A stretch of DNA of 64,000 nucleotides from Candidatus Nitrospira nitrificans (GTDB lineage Bacteria; Nitrospirota; Nitrospiria; Nitrospirales; Nitrospiraceae): contig NZ_CZPZ01000005.1 of assembly GCF_001458775.1 (NCBI RefSeq), positions 1-64,000 on the forward strand, written 5' to 3'. This document shows positions 1 through 9,297 of the stretch, one piece after another. The notes under the pieces are model-generated. The model was not told where the DNA came from, did not search any database, and worked only from the letters and a program-made list of their open reading frames with translations. The position numbers were made by a program, and so were the translations under genes. Position 1 is the first letter of the stretch; each line of letters starts with the position of its first letter.

Positions 1-1180
1 GGGAAGATCTGATTAATTCACGTTTCCACTCGGCAATCTGTTTCTGGGGTGATCACCAGGGTGAATTCGGTGGGCATCCGCTGGCTCGGAAGCCTTTTTA
101 TCGGGCGCACCCACCGTCCGATGGCCCGCTGTCCGCCTCCGGACACACGTCTTCTACGTCCCCGCCATGAGCCGCCGTCGCGCTACGTACAGATTCGCCA
201 ACCCGCAGCTGATATGCAGCCAATGGGTATTCTTCGCCAACCCGCGATAGCGGACTTTGGCCCAGCCGAAGATGCGCTTGATCACCAAGAACGTATGCTC
301 CACTTTGGCCCGCACTTTCGATTTCGTCCGGTTCCTGGCCCGCTCCTCCTCACTCAGCGGTCGATAGCGGTATGCTTTCGCCTGGATGAAACTCTTGGCC
401 TTAGGCGCATGCTGCCGGATCACCTCGCGTTGCCCACTGTAGGCGGCATCGCCCCACACCCGAGTCTCCTGGCCATGCAGCAACTCCGGTAACATCTGAC
501 TGTCATGCACATTGGCAGCGGTCGCCGCGACCGAATGAATCAGTTTCGTCTGGCTGTCCACGCCGATATGGGCCTTCATACCGAAATACCACTGATTGCC
601 CTTCTTGGTCTGATGCATCTCGGGATCCCGCTCCTTTGTCCGGTTCTTCGTCGAACTGGGCGCACTGATGATGGTCGCATCGACGATGGTGCCGCGGCTC
701 ACCTGGAGCCCTTGCTTCGTCAGATACGCACCGATCTGTGCAAAGAGCTGCTCACCCAACTGGTGGGCTTCCAGGAGGTGGCGAAACTTGCAGATCGTCG
801 TCTCATCGGGTACGGGCTCACGGCCCAGATCAATCCCGACGAACTGTCGCATGGCCCGTGAGTCATACAGCGCTTCTTCCACAGCTGGGTCCGACAGGTT
901 AAACCACTGTTGCAGGCAATGGAGGCGCAGCATGCGTTCGATCCCGACCGGTGGACGCCCCGGCCCATCGGCCTTGGGATAAACCGGCTCGATCACGGCC
1001 ACTAATTCCGCCCATGGCACCACGCGATTCATCTCGTCGAGGAACTGCTCACGGCGGGTGGGCTTGCGATATTGCTCAAACGTGACCTCGGCAAACGTCG
1101 ATTGCTGCATAGATGCGCCTCCTCATCAGGACTGCGTGTCCTTTAGCACATCCCGCGGGAAGAATAAATCAGACCTTCCC
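1..1180 (-). mobile_element. IS5-family insertion sequence, essentially complete
   Basis: Imperfect terminal inverted repeats bound the element. The left end begins gggaagatctgattaatt at base 1, and the reverse complement of bases 1163-1180 is gggaaggtctgatttatt, giving 16 of 18 matches. One transposase gene fills the interior. Because the left repeat sits at the first base of the window, the left target duplication cannot be seen; the right flank begins tagg at 1181. The element lies just downstream of a SmbP-like gene and interrupts nothing visible here. Family assignment rests on the transposase. Confidence 0.85.
154..1110 (-). CDS. IS5-family DDE transposase
   Basis: This 318-aa protein catalyses cut-and-paste movement of the surrounding element. 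An N-terminal DUF772-like region (about residues 45-120) precedes a DDE domain. The likely catalytic acids are D144 (in TIVDATIISAPSS), D221 (in WGDAAYSG) and E271 (in KVRAKVEHTFLVIKRIFG), in the order and context usual for IS5-group enzymes. The frame is open and full length, so the enzyme could be active. The ATG is followed by MQQSTF and lies about 70 bases inside the right inverted repeat. Plus-strand open frames across the same DNA are shadows. Confidence 0.9.
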   Translation of the reverse strand: MQQSTFAEVTFEQYRKPTRREQFLDEMNRVVPWAELVAVIEPVYPKADGPGRPPVGIERMLRLHCLQQWFNLSDPAVEEALYDSRAMRQFVGIDLGREPVPDETTICKFRHLLEAHQLGEQLFAQIGAYLTKQGLQVSRGTIVDATIISAPSSTKNRTKERDPEMHQTKKGNQWYFGMKAHIGVDSQTKLIHSVAATAANVHDSQMLPELLHGQETRVWGDAAYSGQREVIRQHAPKAKSFIQAKAYRYRPLSEEERARNRTKSKVRAKVEHTFLVIKRIFGWAKVRYRGLAKNTHWLHISCGLANLYVARRRLMAGT

Positions 1181-1358
1181 TAGGTGCATGGCGAACGAGG
1201 TGTGACATTCCCAAGGCGTCATCCACCTCCAGGCCACCGCTAAGGGTTAGTTTGAGATTAGGGCTACTTGGAAACGGTTTGTGGTGCGAGGATCGGCTCC
1301 CCGAGGCTGAAATGTGATTTCCGGCCGCAATCCGTTCGCCTCGGTTTTATGGCTGTCC

Positions 1359-1796
1359 TTACTTGCCGAGTCCGAGGGCCTTCACGGATGCGTATGCGGC
1401 TGTGCGAGCTTTGATGGCAGGATTGAGGAGCACTCCGGGATCCGCGTGGACACCGATTTCCGCGACCCGCTTACAGTGGCGGATGACGTCATTCAGGGAA
1501 GCGACACCCTCCCCTCGCCCTGGATGCGACGTGGAGAGCTGTTTAATGATCGATTCGGCATACCGCACCGTCTCAGCGCAATGGTGAATGATTGCCTTCG
1601 CATCACCCATTCCGCCATGGGCCACCATCACTTCGGCATTCGATCTCAGCCCGTCCGCCGCTTCCTTTAGGCTTTGATCCGGTTCACCGGCGAGCGCGAT
1701 CGTGTGTGCGATCAGTGAAACAAGGATGGCGACCATGAGCCCGGAGATCATCGATGCGATGCTGGAGTATCCGGTTTGCAACCGTAAAGGCGCCAT
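1359..1796 (-). CDS. SmbP-like small periplasmic metal-binding protein
   Basis: This 145-aa protein has a hydrophobic N-terminus (about residues 12-36, ending near ALAGE) that looks like a signal peptide. The rest is helical with regularly spaced His and acidic residues (MVAHGGMGDAKAIIHHC, later DVIRHCKRVAEIGVHAD). The pattern resembles SmbP, the small metal-binding protein described in Nitrosomonas europaea, but it is longer and carries two Cys. The start ATG overlaps the stop of the upstream gene by one base (TAATG), which suggests translational coupling. It ends a run of copper-related genes, consistent with metal buffering. Function is inferred from composition and context only. Confidence 0.55.
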   Translation of the reverse strand: MAPLRLQTGYSSIASMISGLMVAILVSLIAHTIALAGEPDQSLKEAADGLRSNAEVMVAHGGMGDAKAIIHHCAETVRYAESIIKQLSTSHPGRGEGVASLNDVIRHCKRVAEIGVHADPGVLLNPAIKARTAAYASVKALGLGK

Positions 1797-2302
1797 TAAT
1801 AGCGCCCCTTGGGGACGATCACGGCAGATGTCAGCTCGTGATAAAGACGATGAAATGCTTCCGTCGTCAACTCAGGGTTCTGCAACCTCGTCAAGGTTGC
1901 TTGATCAATCGGATATTCCACGGTGTCATCATAATTTGACGACGCGATCGTGATAAACCTGGGGGGAAACAATCGTTCCGGCAGTAAGATGCCGACTCCT
2001 AGGTTGTACTTCAGCGCCAATCGGATCGCTTCCCTGGCCTTATCGGCTGGGACCTCTCGCCCCAATCCGATATTCTGCGGTGGTTGTCCCATCCGAGCAA
2101 ACTGGAAATGCACGTTCAGAAATCCGGCTTGCGCGAATTCCTGTTTGAGTTCGGCTTCACGAGTTCGATACTGATTGGCAAGCACCACTTCGACACGGCT
2201 CACCGACTGCACCGCCGCAACCTCGCCGAACGCGGCCGGCGTCGTTATCTCACTCACCAGAAGGGTGAGGAGCAAACCGACCAATTGCCACCATACACGC
2301 AT
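1796..2302 (-). CDS. Secreted protein of unknown function
   Basis: The 168-aa product begins with a hydrophobic segment (residues 6-25, cleavage likely near AAFGEV) and is otherwise soluble with no cysteine. I do not recognise a family. It lies 2 bases downstream of the blue-copper-like gene ending at 2305 and overlaps the SmbP-like gene by one base, so the three genes are very likely co-transcribed. A role in the copper module is guilt by association. Confidence 0.6.
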   Translation of the reverse strand: MRVWWQLVGLLLTLLVSEITTPAAFGEVAAVQSVSRVEVVLANQYRTREAELKQEFAQAGFLNVHFQFARMGQPPQNIGLGREVPADKAREAIRLALKYNLGVGILLPERLFPPRFITIASSNYDDTVEYPIDQATLTRLQNPELTTEAFHRLYHELTSAVIVPKGRY

Positions 2303-2304
2303 TG

Positions 2305-3093
2305 CTATTTCGCCTTAAACGTAAATTCCACCGAACTGCTTTCTCCGGCCGCCACGGTGAATTCCCGGTCCTGTTCCCCGAGAGTCGGATGCCAGGCTTT
2401 GATCCGGTAGGTGCCGGCCGGGAGGTCTCTGATGTCAAACATCCCCTCGCTCCCCGTCACGGCATAGTACGGATTATCGACAGCGAGACCATGTCCCTGC
2501 ATATAGGGATGCATCCCGCATTGCATGATAACACCTCGCCGATCCCCGGTAAAACGAACAAAATCCTGGGTTCCCCCTTTGGTCAGCGCGGGACGGTGAA
2601 ACATAATAAAGATATGTTCCCAATCCCGTTCATACACTTGAAGATCGTGCGCGACGGAATCCAGATTTTTCACGCTCAGAGGATGCTCGTTGCGCATGAC
2701 CGAAACATAGGGCACGAACTGACAGATATTCGCTTCCAACGTGGTTTCTTCCAATTCGAACGGTTTACCGATTGTCACGCTCTCGATCGTGACAATCACG
2801 TCTTTGAGTCCGCCTTGTGGCCCCACCAAGACTTCGCGAAGCAGACGATAGCCGGATCCATCCGAAAGGGCACCGCAATAGCCCTGATCCGGATAGCGAT
2901 GGAGTTTGAAGACAGCCGGGTCAGGCAAATCGCCGGTGAAGTGCACCATCCCCTTGACCGCGCCTCCGTTCACGACCGTCACTGACTCATAGGCCGATGC
3001 GAGTTCCATCGCTCCCGGACTCATCGTGAGTATCGTGAAAGTCAAGCCGATGAAACCAAGAACAAGAGCACGGGTGAAGCGTCTCATCATCAC
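2305..3093 (-). CDS. Blue-copper-like protein with C-terminal carboxypeptidase-regulatory-like domain (copy 1)
   Basis: This 262-aa exported protein has a signal segment at residues 10-34. A cupredoxin-like core carries a plausible type 1 copper site: H149 (in SVAHDLQVY), then C192, H195 and M198 in QCGMHPYM. The C-x2-H-x2-M spacing is that of amicyanin. A carboxypeptidase-regulatory-like beta domain follows (about 205-262, motif LPAGTYRIKAWHP). A close paralogue lies at 8505-9278 with all four ligands conserved. It sits downstream of the first giant multicopper oxidase, separated by an intrinsic terminator at 3103-3133. I infer a soluble electron carrier for that oxidase. Copper binding is predicted, not shown. 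Confidence 0.7.
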   Translation of the reverse strand: MMMRRFTRALVLGFIGLTFTILTMSPGAMELASAYESVTVVNGGAVKGMVHFTGDLPDPAVFKLHRYPDQGYCGALSDGSGYRLLREVLVGPQGGLKDVIVTIESVTIGKPFELEETTLEANICQFVPYVSVMRNEHPLSVKNLDSVAHDLQVYERDWEHIFIMFHRPALTKGGTQDFVRFTGDRRGVIMQCGMHPYMQGHGLAVDNPYYAVTGSEGMFDIRDLPAGTYRIKAWHPTLGEQDREFTVAAGESSSVEFTFKAK

Positions 3094-3102
3094 GCCCCTG
3101 TC

Positions 3103-3133
3103 AAAAAAACACTGGGGAGCCGTGGCTCCCCAG
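3103..3133 (-). terminator. Intrinsic terminator between oxidase 1 and blue-copper gene 1
   Basis: On the minus strand the stem CTGGGGAGC / GCTCCCCAG with a four-base loop is followed by TG and seven T. It stands between the end of the 1581-aa oxidase gene and the next gene start at 3093. It could reduce read-through or set the ratio of oxidase to carrier. Confidence 0.75.
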
Positions 3134-3163
3134 CAGTATCCAATCAGATGGATTCGGTAGGAT

Positions 3164-3199
3164 GGCGGCGTTACCCGCTTTAATGCGGGTAACGCCGCC
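3164..3199 (-). other. Perfect 15-bp hairpin just downstream of oxidase 1
   Basis: GGCGGCGTTACCCGC pairs exactly with GCGGGTAACGCCGCC around a 6-base loop. It begins 12 bases past the oxidase stop codon. There is no T tract, so it is more likely a 3'-end stabiliser or pause element than a stand-alone terminator. The intrinsic terminator follows about 30 bases later. Confidence 0.7.
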
Positions 3200-3210
3200 G
3201 ATGTCCCTGC

Positions 3211-6200
3211 TTACTTCTTGCCTTTCAGCGAGGTCGGTGAGGCTTTGGCCTTACCGGACGGCTGCTCCGCAGTCCTTGTCGGTGGAACCTGCGGCATCAA
3301 CGGCTTGATCCGTTGATCATCGACCGGAAGGACCTTGAACAGGCCCCACTGTCCGGCGTTGACAAAGGCCGGCCGTTGGTTCTTCCAGAGGTAGTCGCCC
3401 ACGATCTTGTTCGGACCGCCGGCGCCTCCGGTGAGATAGGCATTGATGATTTCCGATCCACCGAACTCCATGGTGCTGACTTGGTCGGCGCCCTGCATAT
3501 AGGGTTCATGCGGCCATTCATGCCCATCAATCGTGAACAGTTGCACCTGCTCACTGAACGCGCCCAACACGTGAACGGCCACGGGATCTCCAACGTGAGC
3601 CTGGAGCAACGGGGTCGAAGGCGTATCCCCGGCTTTCACGCAGCTGAAAATCTCGGACATGTCACAGCCCTTTTCCATTCGCCACGCCGTCGGCTCCGTG
3701 CGGTAGTTGACCGCCGTGATGCCGGCTACTTGTTGAATGTAGGGCATGAAGCTCACGCCCACGATATTGTCCTCGTCCTGGAACATCAACGAGAAGTCGC
3801 GATAGTTCTTCCGGCTTTCATTTCCCGGAAGCGTCCGGTCCACAAGGACATCGGCACGCCAGCTGCTCTTCATCGTAATATCGTCACCCGAGACTGGATC
3901 ACGATACCGCGATCCCTTCGGACCAACGATGATAGAACCGAACAGGCCGTTTCGCGGATTTTCCACGACGTTCCCCCAATCCTGAATCAAGGCAGCAAGC
4001 TCCCCATATTCAGGATGGGCATAGTAGGTGTAGGTCTTGCTCTCGCCGGGACCGACCGTTTGATCACCGGGATTGTTGCCCACATTGGCGCCGAACGAAT
4101 CCTTCGGGTTAAACGCCATCATGTCGACGTGGAACCCGGCTCGCTCCTTGGCCATCTCGTTTTTCAGATTGATTTTCACGCAATCACCGACGTTGACGTG
4201 CAGAGTCAACGGGCTCGGCCTGAGTTCTCCGGCCTTGACCCGTCCTCGATCTCCGTCGAGCACATACATCTTGCCCTGTTCATTGCCGAAGACCATCTTC
4301 CGCTCAAGATCGACTTCCATCACACCCGGCGCACCCTCGTGATACCGGATCTGTTGATCGATCGCCGAGACGTTGAACGACTTCACCGGCGCATCAGCCG
4401 GACACACCGACGGAGCGGACTTTTGAATCTGCTCACGTCCAGGCAACGGCTTCAGATCGCTTTGCATTTCATCAAACACGCGGAACAAGCCCCAACTGCC
4501 TTCCGCGAAATGCGACGCGCGGCCGCTATAGTAGAGATAGTCGCCCGCTTGTTTTTGCGGACCACCAGCCGCTGGAATAGCCGGATCATACCGCTCACCG
4601 ATCACTAAATGGACCGTACTGCGCGGCATGGCATCCTTCCCGTACCGTTCCATCGGGAACCAATGCCCCGTGACGTGCCAGGTATGCACTTCATTGGCCG
4701 ACCCAACGAGCGCCCGCACGAGAATGGGGTCGCCGAGGTACGCCCGCAACAACGGAGTGCCTGGATCACCATGGATACCGGAGACAAACAATTTGGACGG
4801 ATCGGGGTTGTTCGCAAGCCGAACGCTCAACGGCTCCACACGCATGCTGTAGCCGCTACCCGTGGTGGCTTCGCCTCCGTTCAGGAACCACATCGCAGAC
4901 TTGTTGATACGTTCAGGGAACTGATGCGACGGCGGCCCATCCACCGTCACCGCATTCATCTTCGCCTGAGGATTGTCCGTCGTGATCAGCTCCGCAGATC
5001 TGGCGTTGCTGTCCATGATATGCATCATGACTTCACGGAAACTGCCTCGGATGTGGGCCGAAACCGGCTCCAAGGTATGGATGTCCGCGATGGGACCGCT
5101 CCGGATTTCTTTGCCGGTTACCGGATCATGATAGGTCGACCGTGGTGGCTCCGTGATAAACGCTGAGAAGAGGCCATGCCCCCACGTGTCCGTACCGAAC
5201 ACGTGATCATGCCAGTACACCGTGCCGAGGTCCACGTCCACATACCAGCGCTCTCGGATGAATTCCACGCTGGCAATATCGTTCTTCTTGTGTCCGTACT
5301 TCAACGGAGCATCGAACGTGACGGTCTTGCCGTTAATAGACTTGATCCGCGCGACTTCGAAGAACTTCGGATCATCCATGCCCACGCCGAGTTCCGTATT
5401 CACATGGAACTTGGACGTGTCCGCCAGCGTGATACTCCTGGCGCCGGCTTTCGAATCCGCCGTCAACAGCGTATTGGCCGGTAACGGCATGCCCTTCGTC
5501 GGCTCGGGATCCTTCAACATCGTGAAGGCGCGCAACGACATATCATAAGAGAACCCGATCGTCGGACCATCCGACGCACTGGTGTCGAACTGGAAGAAAT
5601 GCGGATGGAGGTTGATCTTGTTCGACCACCCGGTCCGCGCATCATCAGGAATTTCGTTCTTGAAGATGACATCCACGCAATCATACACGTTGCCGCGAAT
5701 AACGAGCGGCACCTGCTTTTTAGGATCCTTACGAACTTCCGCCTCTTCCTCGTGCAACACATAGATCATGCCGATCGGATCAACGACCGCCGCCGTCTTT
5801 TCCGTCGCCGGTTTCAGTGTGATCGGCAGAATGATGGAGTGAGTGGTAAAGAACTTTCGTGGAGCATTTTCAGGACACAGACTCCATGGGCCTTGTTCTC
5901 CAGGCCTGGGCGGCTCGGTACTCTTGGTGCCGTCCTCCCTCACATGGAACGGTTCCAACCAGGGCGCACCGCCATGATTCGGCGCGAAGGGCGGCCGCTT
6001 CCCGAGATGCGGACGCAGCCATGGGAACGCCAACTTGCCCGTCTGAGGATCGAACGTGATGGGGAGACGTTTCAGTGGAGCAGGCGACACATAGTCGGCC
6101 CACTTGTGCGGGGTTTCCGGCTCATTGAGTGCCAATGCCCCTTCCCATTTCCAATTCACCACGGTTGCGTCATTTGCCTTGGCTTGCTGGACTTGATCCT

Positions 6201-7956
6201 CTGTTTTACCAGGCAATCCTTGCGGAGGCAGCATGTACTCCACCCAATCCTTGATGGAGACCTTCACCGGGTTGGCTTTCCAATCGGTCTTATCCTTCGT
6301 AATTTCATACTTCTTCCCGCCATACCAATCAACCGTGGTACCGACCAGCTTGTCGGAACTGATGGCGGCTTTGATCTTGCCTGCCCGATCCGGCAACTCC
6401 ACAAGCGGCTTCATGACGTCGGTTTGGAAGCCCGGTTGCTGCAGTGTGTTGTAGACCCGCCAGAATCCCCACATGCCTGTGACATAGTGCTGCGGAATGT
6501 GGCAGTGAAAGACAAATTCTCCGGCCAACGCTTGCAACCCGCCTGATCCGCCCTCGATCACTTCATCATAAATCTCGGACGGTCCGATCGACTGCACATC
6601 CAACCGGTCAGAGGTATCATTGATCATCGGAAACTTGACCGGACCGTTCTTAGACAGAGTCGGATCCAGCTTGCTGGTCCCCGGCTGTCTCGCCCAACGG
6701 ATCGATCCACCATGGAGGTGGTGAGAATGGACGATCTCTGATCCGCCGACCATCCGGAACTTCGCCGGGTCGCCCAGATAGGAACGTGGGATCGTCGTGG
6801 CAGGGTCACCGAATGTATAGGAGCCATAGCCCTGTGATTCATCGGCAAACCCAACCAGGTGCTCTTGCATCTCCAAACGCGTGCCATGCGGCTCGCTCCG
6901 GTAGTTGAGCAACCGGGCTGCCGGACGATAGGTGTCCGTATGGGCGTCGCGTTGAGGCAACATGTCACCCTTGCGGTTGAGCAGGCGGAATGTTTCATCG
7001 CCGGCCTCGTGATAGAAAATCACGAACTCACGGAAGTCAGATCCTTTGTCAAGATCGATCATAGCTTCCCAGCCGCTCTTCATCTCCTCGCCGGTAAACG
7101 GGCTGAGATACCGAGATCCGCGTGGCTCAACCACGAGCGACCCCAACAGACCCAGCGAGTACTGCTCTCTGGATGCGTGACTATGAAATGCATGTCCGCC
7201 TTCTTGTGTATCCGGCTGGATGTACCATTCGAACTCACCGGTCTTTCCTGACGCCACCAAGGCCTCAGGGTTATTGGCCGTCGCCGGCTTTCCGCTGTTG
7301 GCGACCAACATTTGCGAGCCATTGATGATCATGTTCGTGGGCTCGCCTTCGATCTGATTGCGCAGCGTGATCCTGAGACAATCACCCTGGTTGGCCCGAA
7401 TGACCAGCGGCTGGATCAGATCCCCTTGCAACCCATTAGAGATAGCGCCCTCGGCGAAGGTCGGATCTTCACTCTCCCGCGCGGTCCTATTTTTTGTCTC
7501 TTCTTCCCGTACTCCGGCGACATTCTCCGTGAGGGCATACATGAAGCCCGGATAGAAGTCCCCGAACCGATTGACCGTAATCTCAATGTTCATCGCGGTC
7601 ACGTCATAGGCACGCACCGGCGCACTTGCCGGGCATCGTCCGCCCTGCGTGACCTTCACCTTGTCCATATCATCCGCAACGAGCAGAACACCCTGCTGCA
7701 TCGCGTGGGCACTCGCGCCCTGGAACGGTCCTTTTGAGTGGACCTGTCGCTCCACCTGCTCGACGGCTTTCGACATCTTGTCCATCAGCGCCGGACCTGC
7801 TTGTGCGTGGACTGGCTTCGCCAGATCCTGCGTCGCACCCTGCGCAACATGCCCATCGTGCGACATAATCGCACCAGCCGGCAGCGCCCCAGCCAATACC
7901 AGGCTGGCTGCGAACCCCCAAATTCCCGGCCCCATCCATTTCGTTAAATCACTCAT
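3211..7956 (-). CDS. Giant secreted multicopper oxidase, multiple cupredoxin domains (copy 1)
   Basis: This 1581-aa exported protein is made of several repeated cupredoxin-type domains. Copper ligand motifs, numbered from this start, are: GHAFHSHAS (about 254-262), HSHHLHGG (about 410-417), FHCHIPQHYVTGM (about 483-495), HPHFFQ (about 784) and WHDHVFGTDTWGHG (about 914-928). FHCHIPQHYVTGM has the HCH-x3-H-x4-M layout joining a type 1 site to a trinuclear cluster. The last third (about 1180-1550) keeps the fold signature but lacks clear HxH pairs. The length far exceeds laccases and recalls MnxG or ceruloplasmin architectures. The start at 7956 is chosen because GGAGGAGGG lies 7 bases upstream and a signal peptide (GFAASLVLAGALPAGA) follows. 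The substrate (Mn, Fe, Cu or other) cannot be read from sequence. Confidence 0.88.
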   Translation of the reverse strand: MSDLTKWMGPGIWGFAASLVLAGALPAGAIMSHDGHVAQGATQDLAKPVHAQAGPALMDKMSKAVEQVERQVHSKGPFQGASAHAMQQGVLLVADDMDKVKVTQGGRCPASAPVRAYDVTAMNIEITVNRFGDFYPGFMYALTENVAGVREEETKNRTARESEDPTFAEGAISNGLQGDLIQPLVIRANQGDCLRITLRNQIEGEPTNMIINGSQMLVANSGKPATANNPEALVASGKTGEFEWYIQPDTQEGGHAFHSHASREQYSLGLLGSLVVEPRGSRYLSPFTGEEMKSGWEAMIDLDKGSDFREFVIFYHEAGDETFRLLNRKGDMLPQRDAHTDTYRPAARLLNYRSEPHGTRLEMQEHLVGFADESQGYGSYTFGDPATTIPRSYLGDPAKFRMVGGSEIVHSHHLHGGSIRWARQPGTSKLDPTLSKNGPVKFPMINDTSDRLDVQSIGPSEIYDEVIEGGSGGLQALAGEFVFHCHIPQHYVTGMWGFWRVYNTLQQPGFQTDVMKPLVELPDRAGKIKAAISSDKLVGTTVDWYGGKKYEITKDKTDWKANPVKVSIKDWVEYMLPPQGLPGKTEDQVQQAKANDATVVNWKWEGALALNEPETPHKWADYVSPAPLKRLPITFDPQTGKLAFPWLRPHLGKRPPFAPNHGGAPWLEPFHVREDGTKSTEPPRPGEQGPWSLCPENAPRKFFTTHSIILPITLKPATEKTAAVVDPIGMIYVLHEEEAEVRKDPKKQVPLVIRGNVYDCVDVIFKNEIPDDARTGWSNKINLHPHFFQFDTSASDGPTIGFSYDMSLRAFTMLKDPEPTKGMPLPANTLLTADSKAGARSITLADTSKFHVNTELGVGMDDPKFFEVARIKSINGKTVTFDAPLKYGHKKNDIASVEFIRERWYVDVDLGTVYWHDHVFGTDTWGHGLFSAFITEPPRSTYHDPVTGKEIRSGPIADIHTLEPVSAHIRGSFREVMMHIMDSNARSAELITTDNPQAKMNAVTVDGPPSHQFPERINKSAMWFLNGGEATTGSGYSMRVEPLSVRLANNPDPSKLFVSGIHGDPGTPLLRAYLGDPILVRALVGSANEVHTWHVTGHWFPMERYGKDAMPRSTVHLVIGERYDPAIPAAGGPQKQAGDYLYYSGRASHFAEGSWGLFRVFDEMQSDLKPLPGREQIQKSAPSVCPADAPVKSFNVSAIDQQIRYHEGAPGVMEVDLERKMVFGNEQGKMYVLDGDRGRVKAGELRPSPLTLHVNVGDCVKINLKNEMAKERAGFHVDMMAFNPKDSFGANVGNNPGDQTVGPGESKTYTYYAHPEYGELAALIQDWGNVVENPRNGLFGSIIVGPKGSRYRDPVSGDDITMKSSWRADVLVDRTLPGNESRKNYRDFSLMFQDEDNIVGVSFMPYIQQVAGITAVNYRTEPTAWRMEKGCDMSEIFSCVKAGDTPSTPLLQAHVGDPVAVHVLGAFSEQVQLFTIDGHEWPHEPYMQGADQVSTMEFGGSEIINAYLTGGAGGPNKIVGDYLWKNQRPAFVNAGQWGLFKVLPVDDQRIKPLMPQVPPTRTAEQPSGKAKASPTSLKGKK

Positions 7957-8504
7957 ACGTTCACCCTCCTCCAGAAAAATATTTCTCCGCACTAGCTGTG
8001 AACAGCGTCAGACAGATTTTCGTTCAAAAGAATACTCTCGTAGAGGTCACACTGAGTCGGAAGGATTGTTGCCACTGAATCACAACGCACACACAGCTAT
8101 ATAGCAGACAAACTTCGTACCATGATGACATATATATAGATTCCAAAGACCTTTTGCAACAGGCGCAACAGGGAATTTTAATCTCGCCGCCTCAACAGAT
8201 GATATGAATGTTGTCGGTGGGACCAGCCGAGACGCTCGACGAATTTCGATAGCCCGTCGCACATATCACGGAACGCTACAGGAAGATCGAGTACCACGTC
8301 ATGTCCCACGGTCGGAACGAAGGATGAGGGATCAGGATCAAAGTCTCGATTTGCGGGAGAGAACCAACTCATGCCAATGATTGAACAGATACTCGCGACC
8401 TACCAACCTGGACGAGATCAGAAGGCGGTCAGCCCGCTCGTACCGAACCTAAGCTACCAGTTGCGCTGCGATGAATATCAGGTAACGCCTCCCACCCTGT
8501 CCCA
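7957..8504. other. Intergenic region upstream of oxidase 1
   Basis: This roughly 550-base gap separates the two copper modules and should hold the promoter of the first oxidase. It contains a strong Shine-Dalgarno sequence (7963-7971) and an A+T-rich patch near 8128-8140. I could not find a convincing sigma-70 pair. A 64-codon open frame (8178-8372, minus) has no recognisable features and I do not call it a gene. Confidence 0.5.
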
Positions 8505-9278
8505 TCATTTGGCTTCAAACGACAGATCGAATGACACCGTCTCATTGGGTTTTACGGTAAGGTCCCGCTCTTGGCTGCCGAGGATCGGATGCCAGGCCTT
8601 GATGTGATAGGTCCCGGCCGGGAGATCACCGATCGTAAACGAGCCGTTGAGATCGGTCACGGCATAATAGGGATTGTCGATCGCATAGCCCCAGTTCTGC
8701 ATGTAAGGGTGCATGCCGCACTGCATGGTAAACACTTTCCGCCCTTTGACCAGCTGTACGACATCGGTGGTCCCGCTCACGTGCAGCGCGGGCCGATGGA
8801 GGACGATATCGACGCCGGCTTGGTCATATGCATAGCCTTGAATGTCGTGCGACACCGGATCCCGATTAAACACCGTGACGCGGCGCTTGTCGCTGACCAC
8901 CGTGACGAAGGGTAGGAACTGGCAGAGACTCGCTTCCACTTCGGCATCGGTGAACGTGAACGGCTTGCCTTTCTGGATGCCTTCCACCACCACGACCACA
9001 TCCTTGAGTCCCCCCTCAGGCCCGAGATTGACTTCCTTCAGGAGCCGATGCCCTTTGCCGTCCGATACCGTGCCGCAATACTCACGGTCATAATAGCGAC
9101 GCAGCTCGAATTCTTTGGGTTCCGGAACAGTTCCGGTAAACGTGACTTTCCCCCGCACCGTCCCTCCGTCCACCACCGGTGCCGACTCATAGGCCCCGGC
9201 ATCGGTTCGCAGCCCCGTTGTCAGGAAGACCGATACACAGCCCGCCGCCCATAATGCGCCCAATATCGCCGTTCTCAT
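8505..9278 (-). CDS. Blue-copper-like protein with C-terminal carboxypeptidase-regulatory-like domain (copy 2)
   Basis: This is the paralogue of the product at 2305-3093, 257 aa from the ATG at 9278, which has GGAGG four bases upstream. A signal segment covers about residues 4-23. The predicted type 1 copper ligands are conserved: His in PVSHDIQGY (about residue 144), then Cys, His and Met in QCGMHPYM (about 187-193). The C-terminal domain has LPAGTYHIKAWHP. It follows the LolA-like gene after 19 bases and is the last gene of the second copper module. It is probably an electron carrier or copper donor for the second giant oxidase (inference). Confidence 0.7.
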   Translation of the reverse strand: MRTAILGALWAAGCVSVFLTTGLRTDAGAYESAPVVDGGTVRGKVTFTGTVPEPKEFELRRYYDREYCGTVSDGKGHRLLKEVNLGPEGGLKDVVVVVEGIQKGKPFTFTDAEVEASLCQFLPFVTVVSDKRRVTVFNRDPVSHDIQGYAYDQAGVDIVLHRPALHVSGTTDVVQLVKGRKVFTMQCGMHPYMQNWGYAIDNPYYAVTDLNGSFTIGDLPAGTYHIKAWHPILGSQERDLTVKPNETVSFDLSFEAK

Positions 9279-9297
9279 GTTTCCTCCGGTCATGCGA

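Noticed and set aside
3313-4608. 431-codon plus-strand ORF antisense to oxidase 1
   Set aside because: It is the complement of strongly conserved oxidase sequence, has no recognisable domain or ribosome site, and follows from high-GC codon bias.
8155-8180. Possible sigma-54 promoter (TGTTGC-N5-TTGCA on the minus strand)
   Set aside because: The invariant GG of the -24 element is absent, so the match is too weak to call.
8178-8372. 64-codon minus-strand ORF upstream of oxidase 1
   Set aside because: No recognisable family, no clear ribosome site and no coding context; treated as intergenic.
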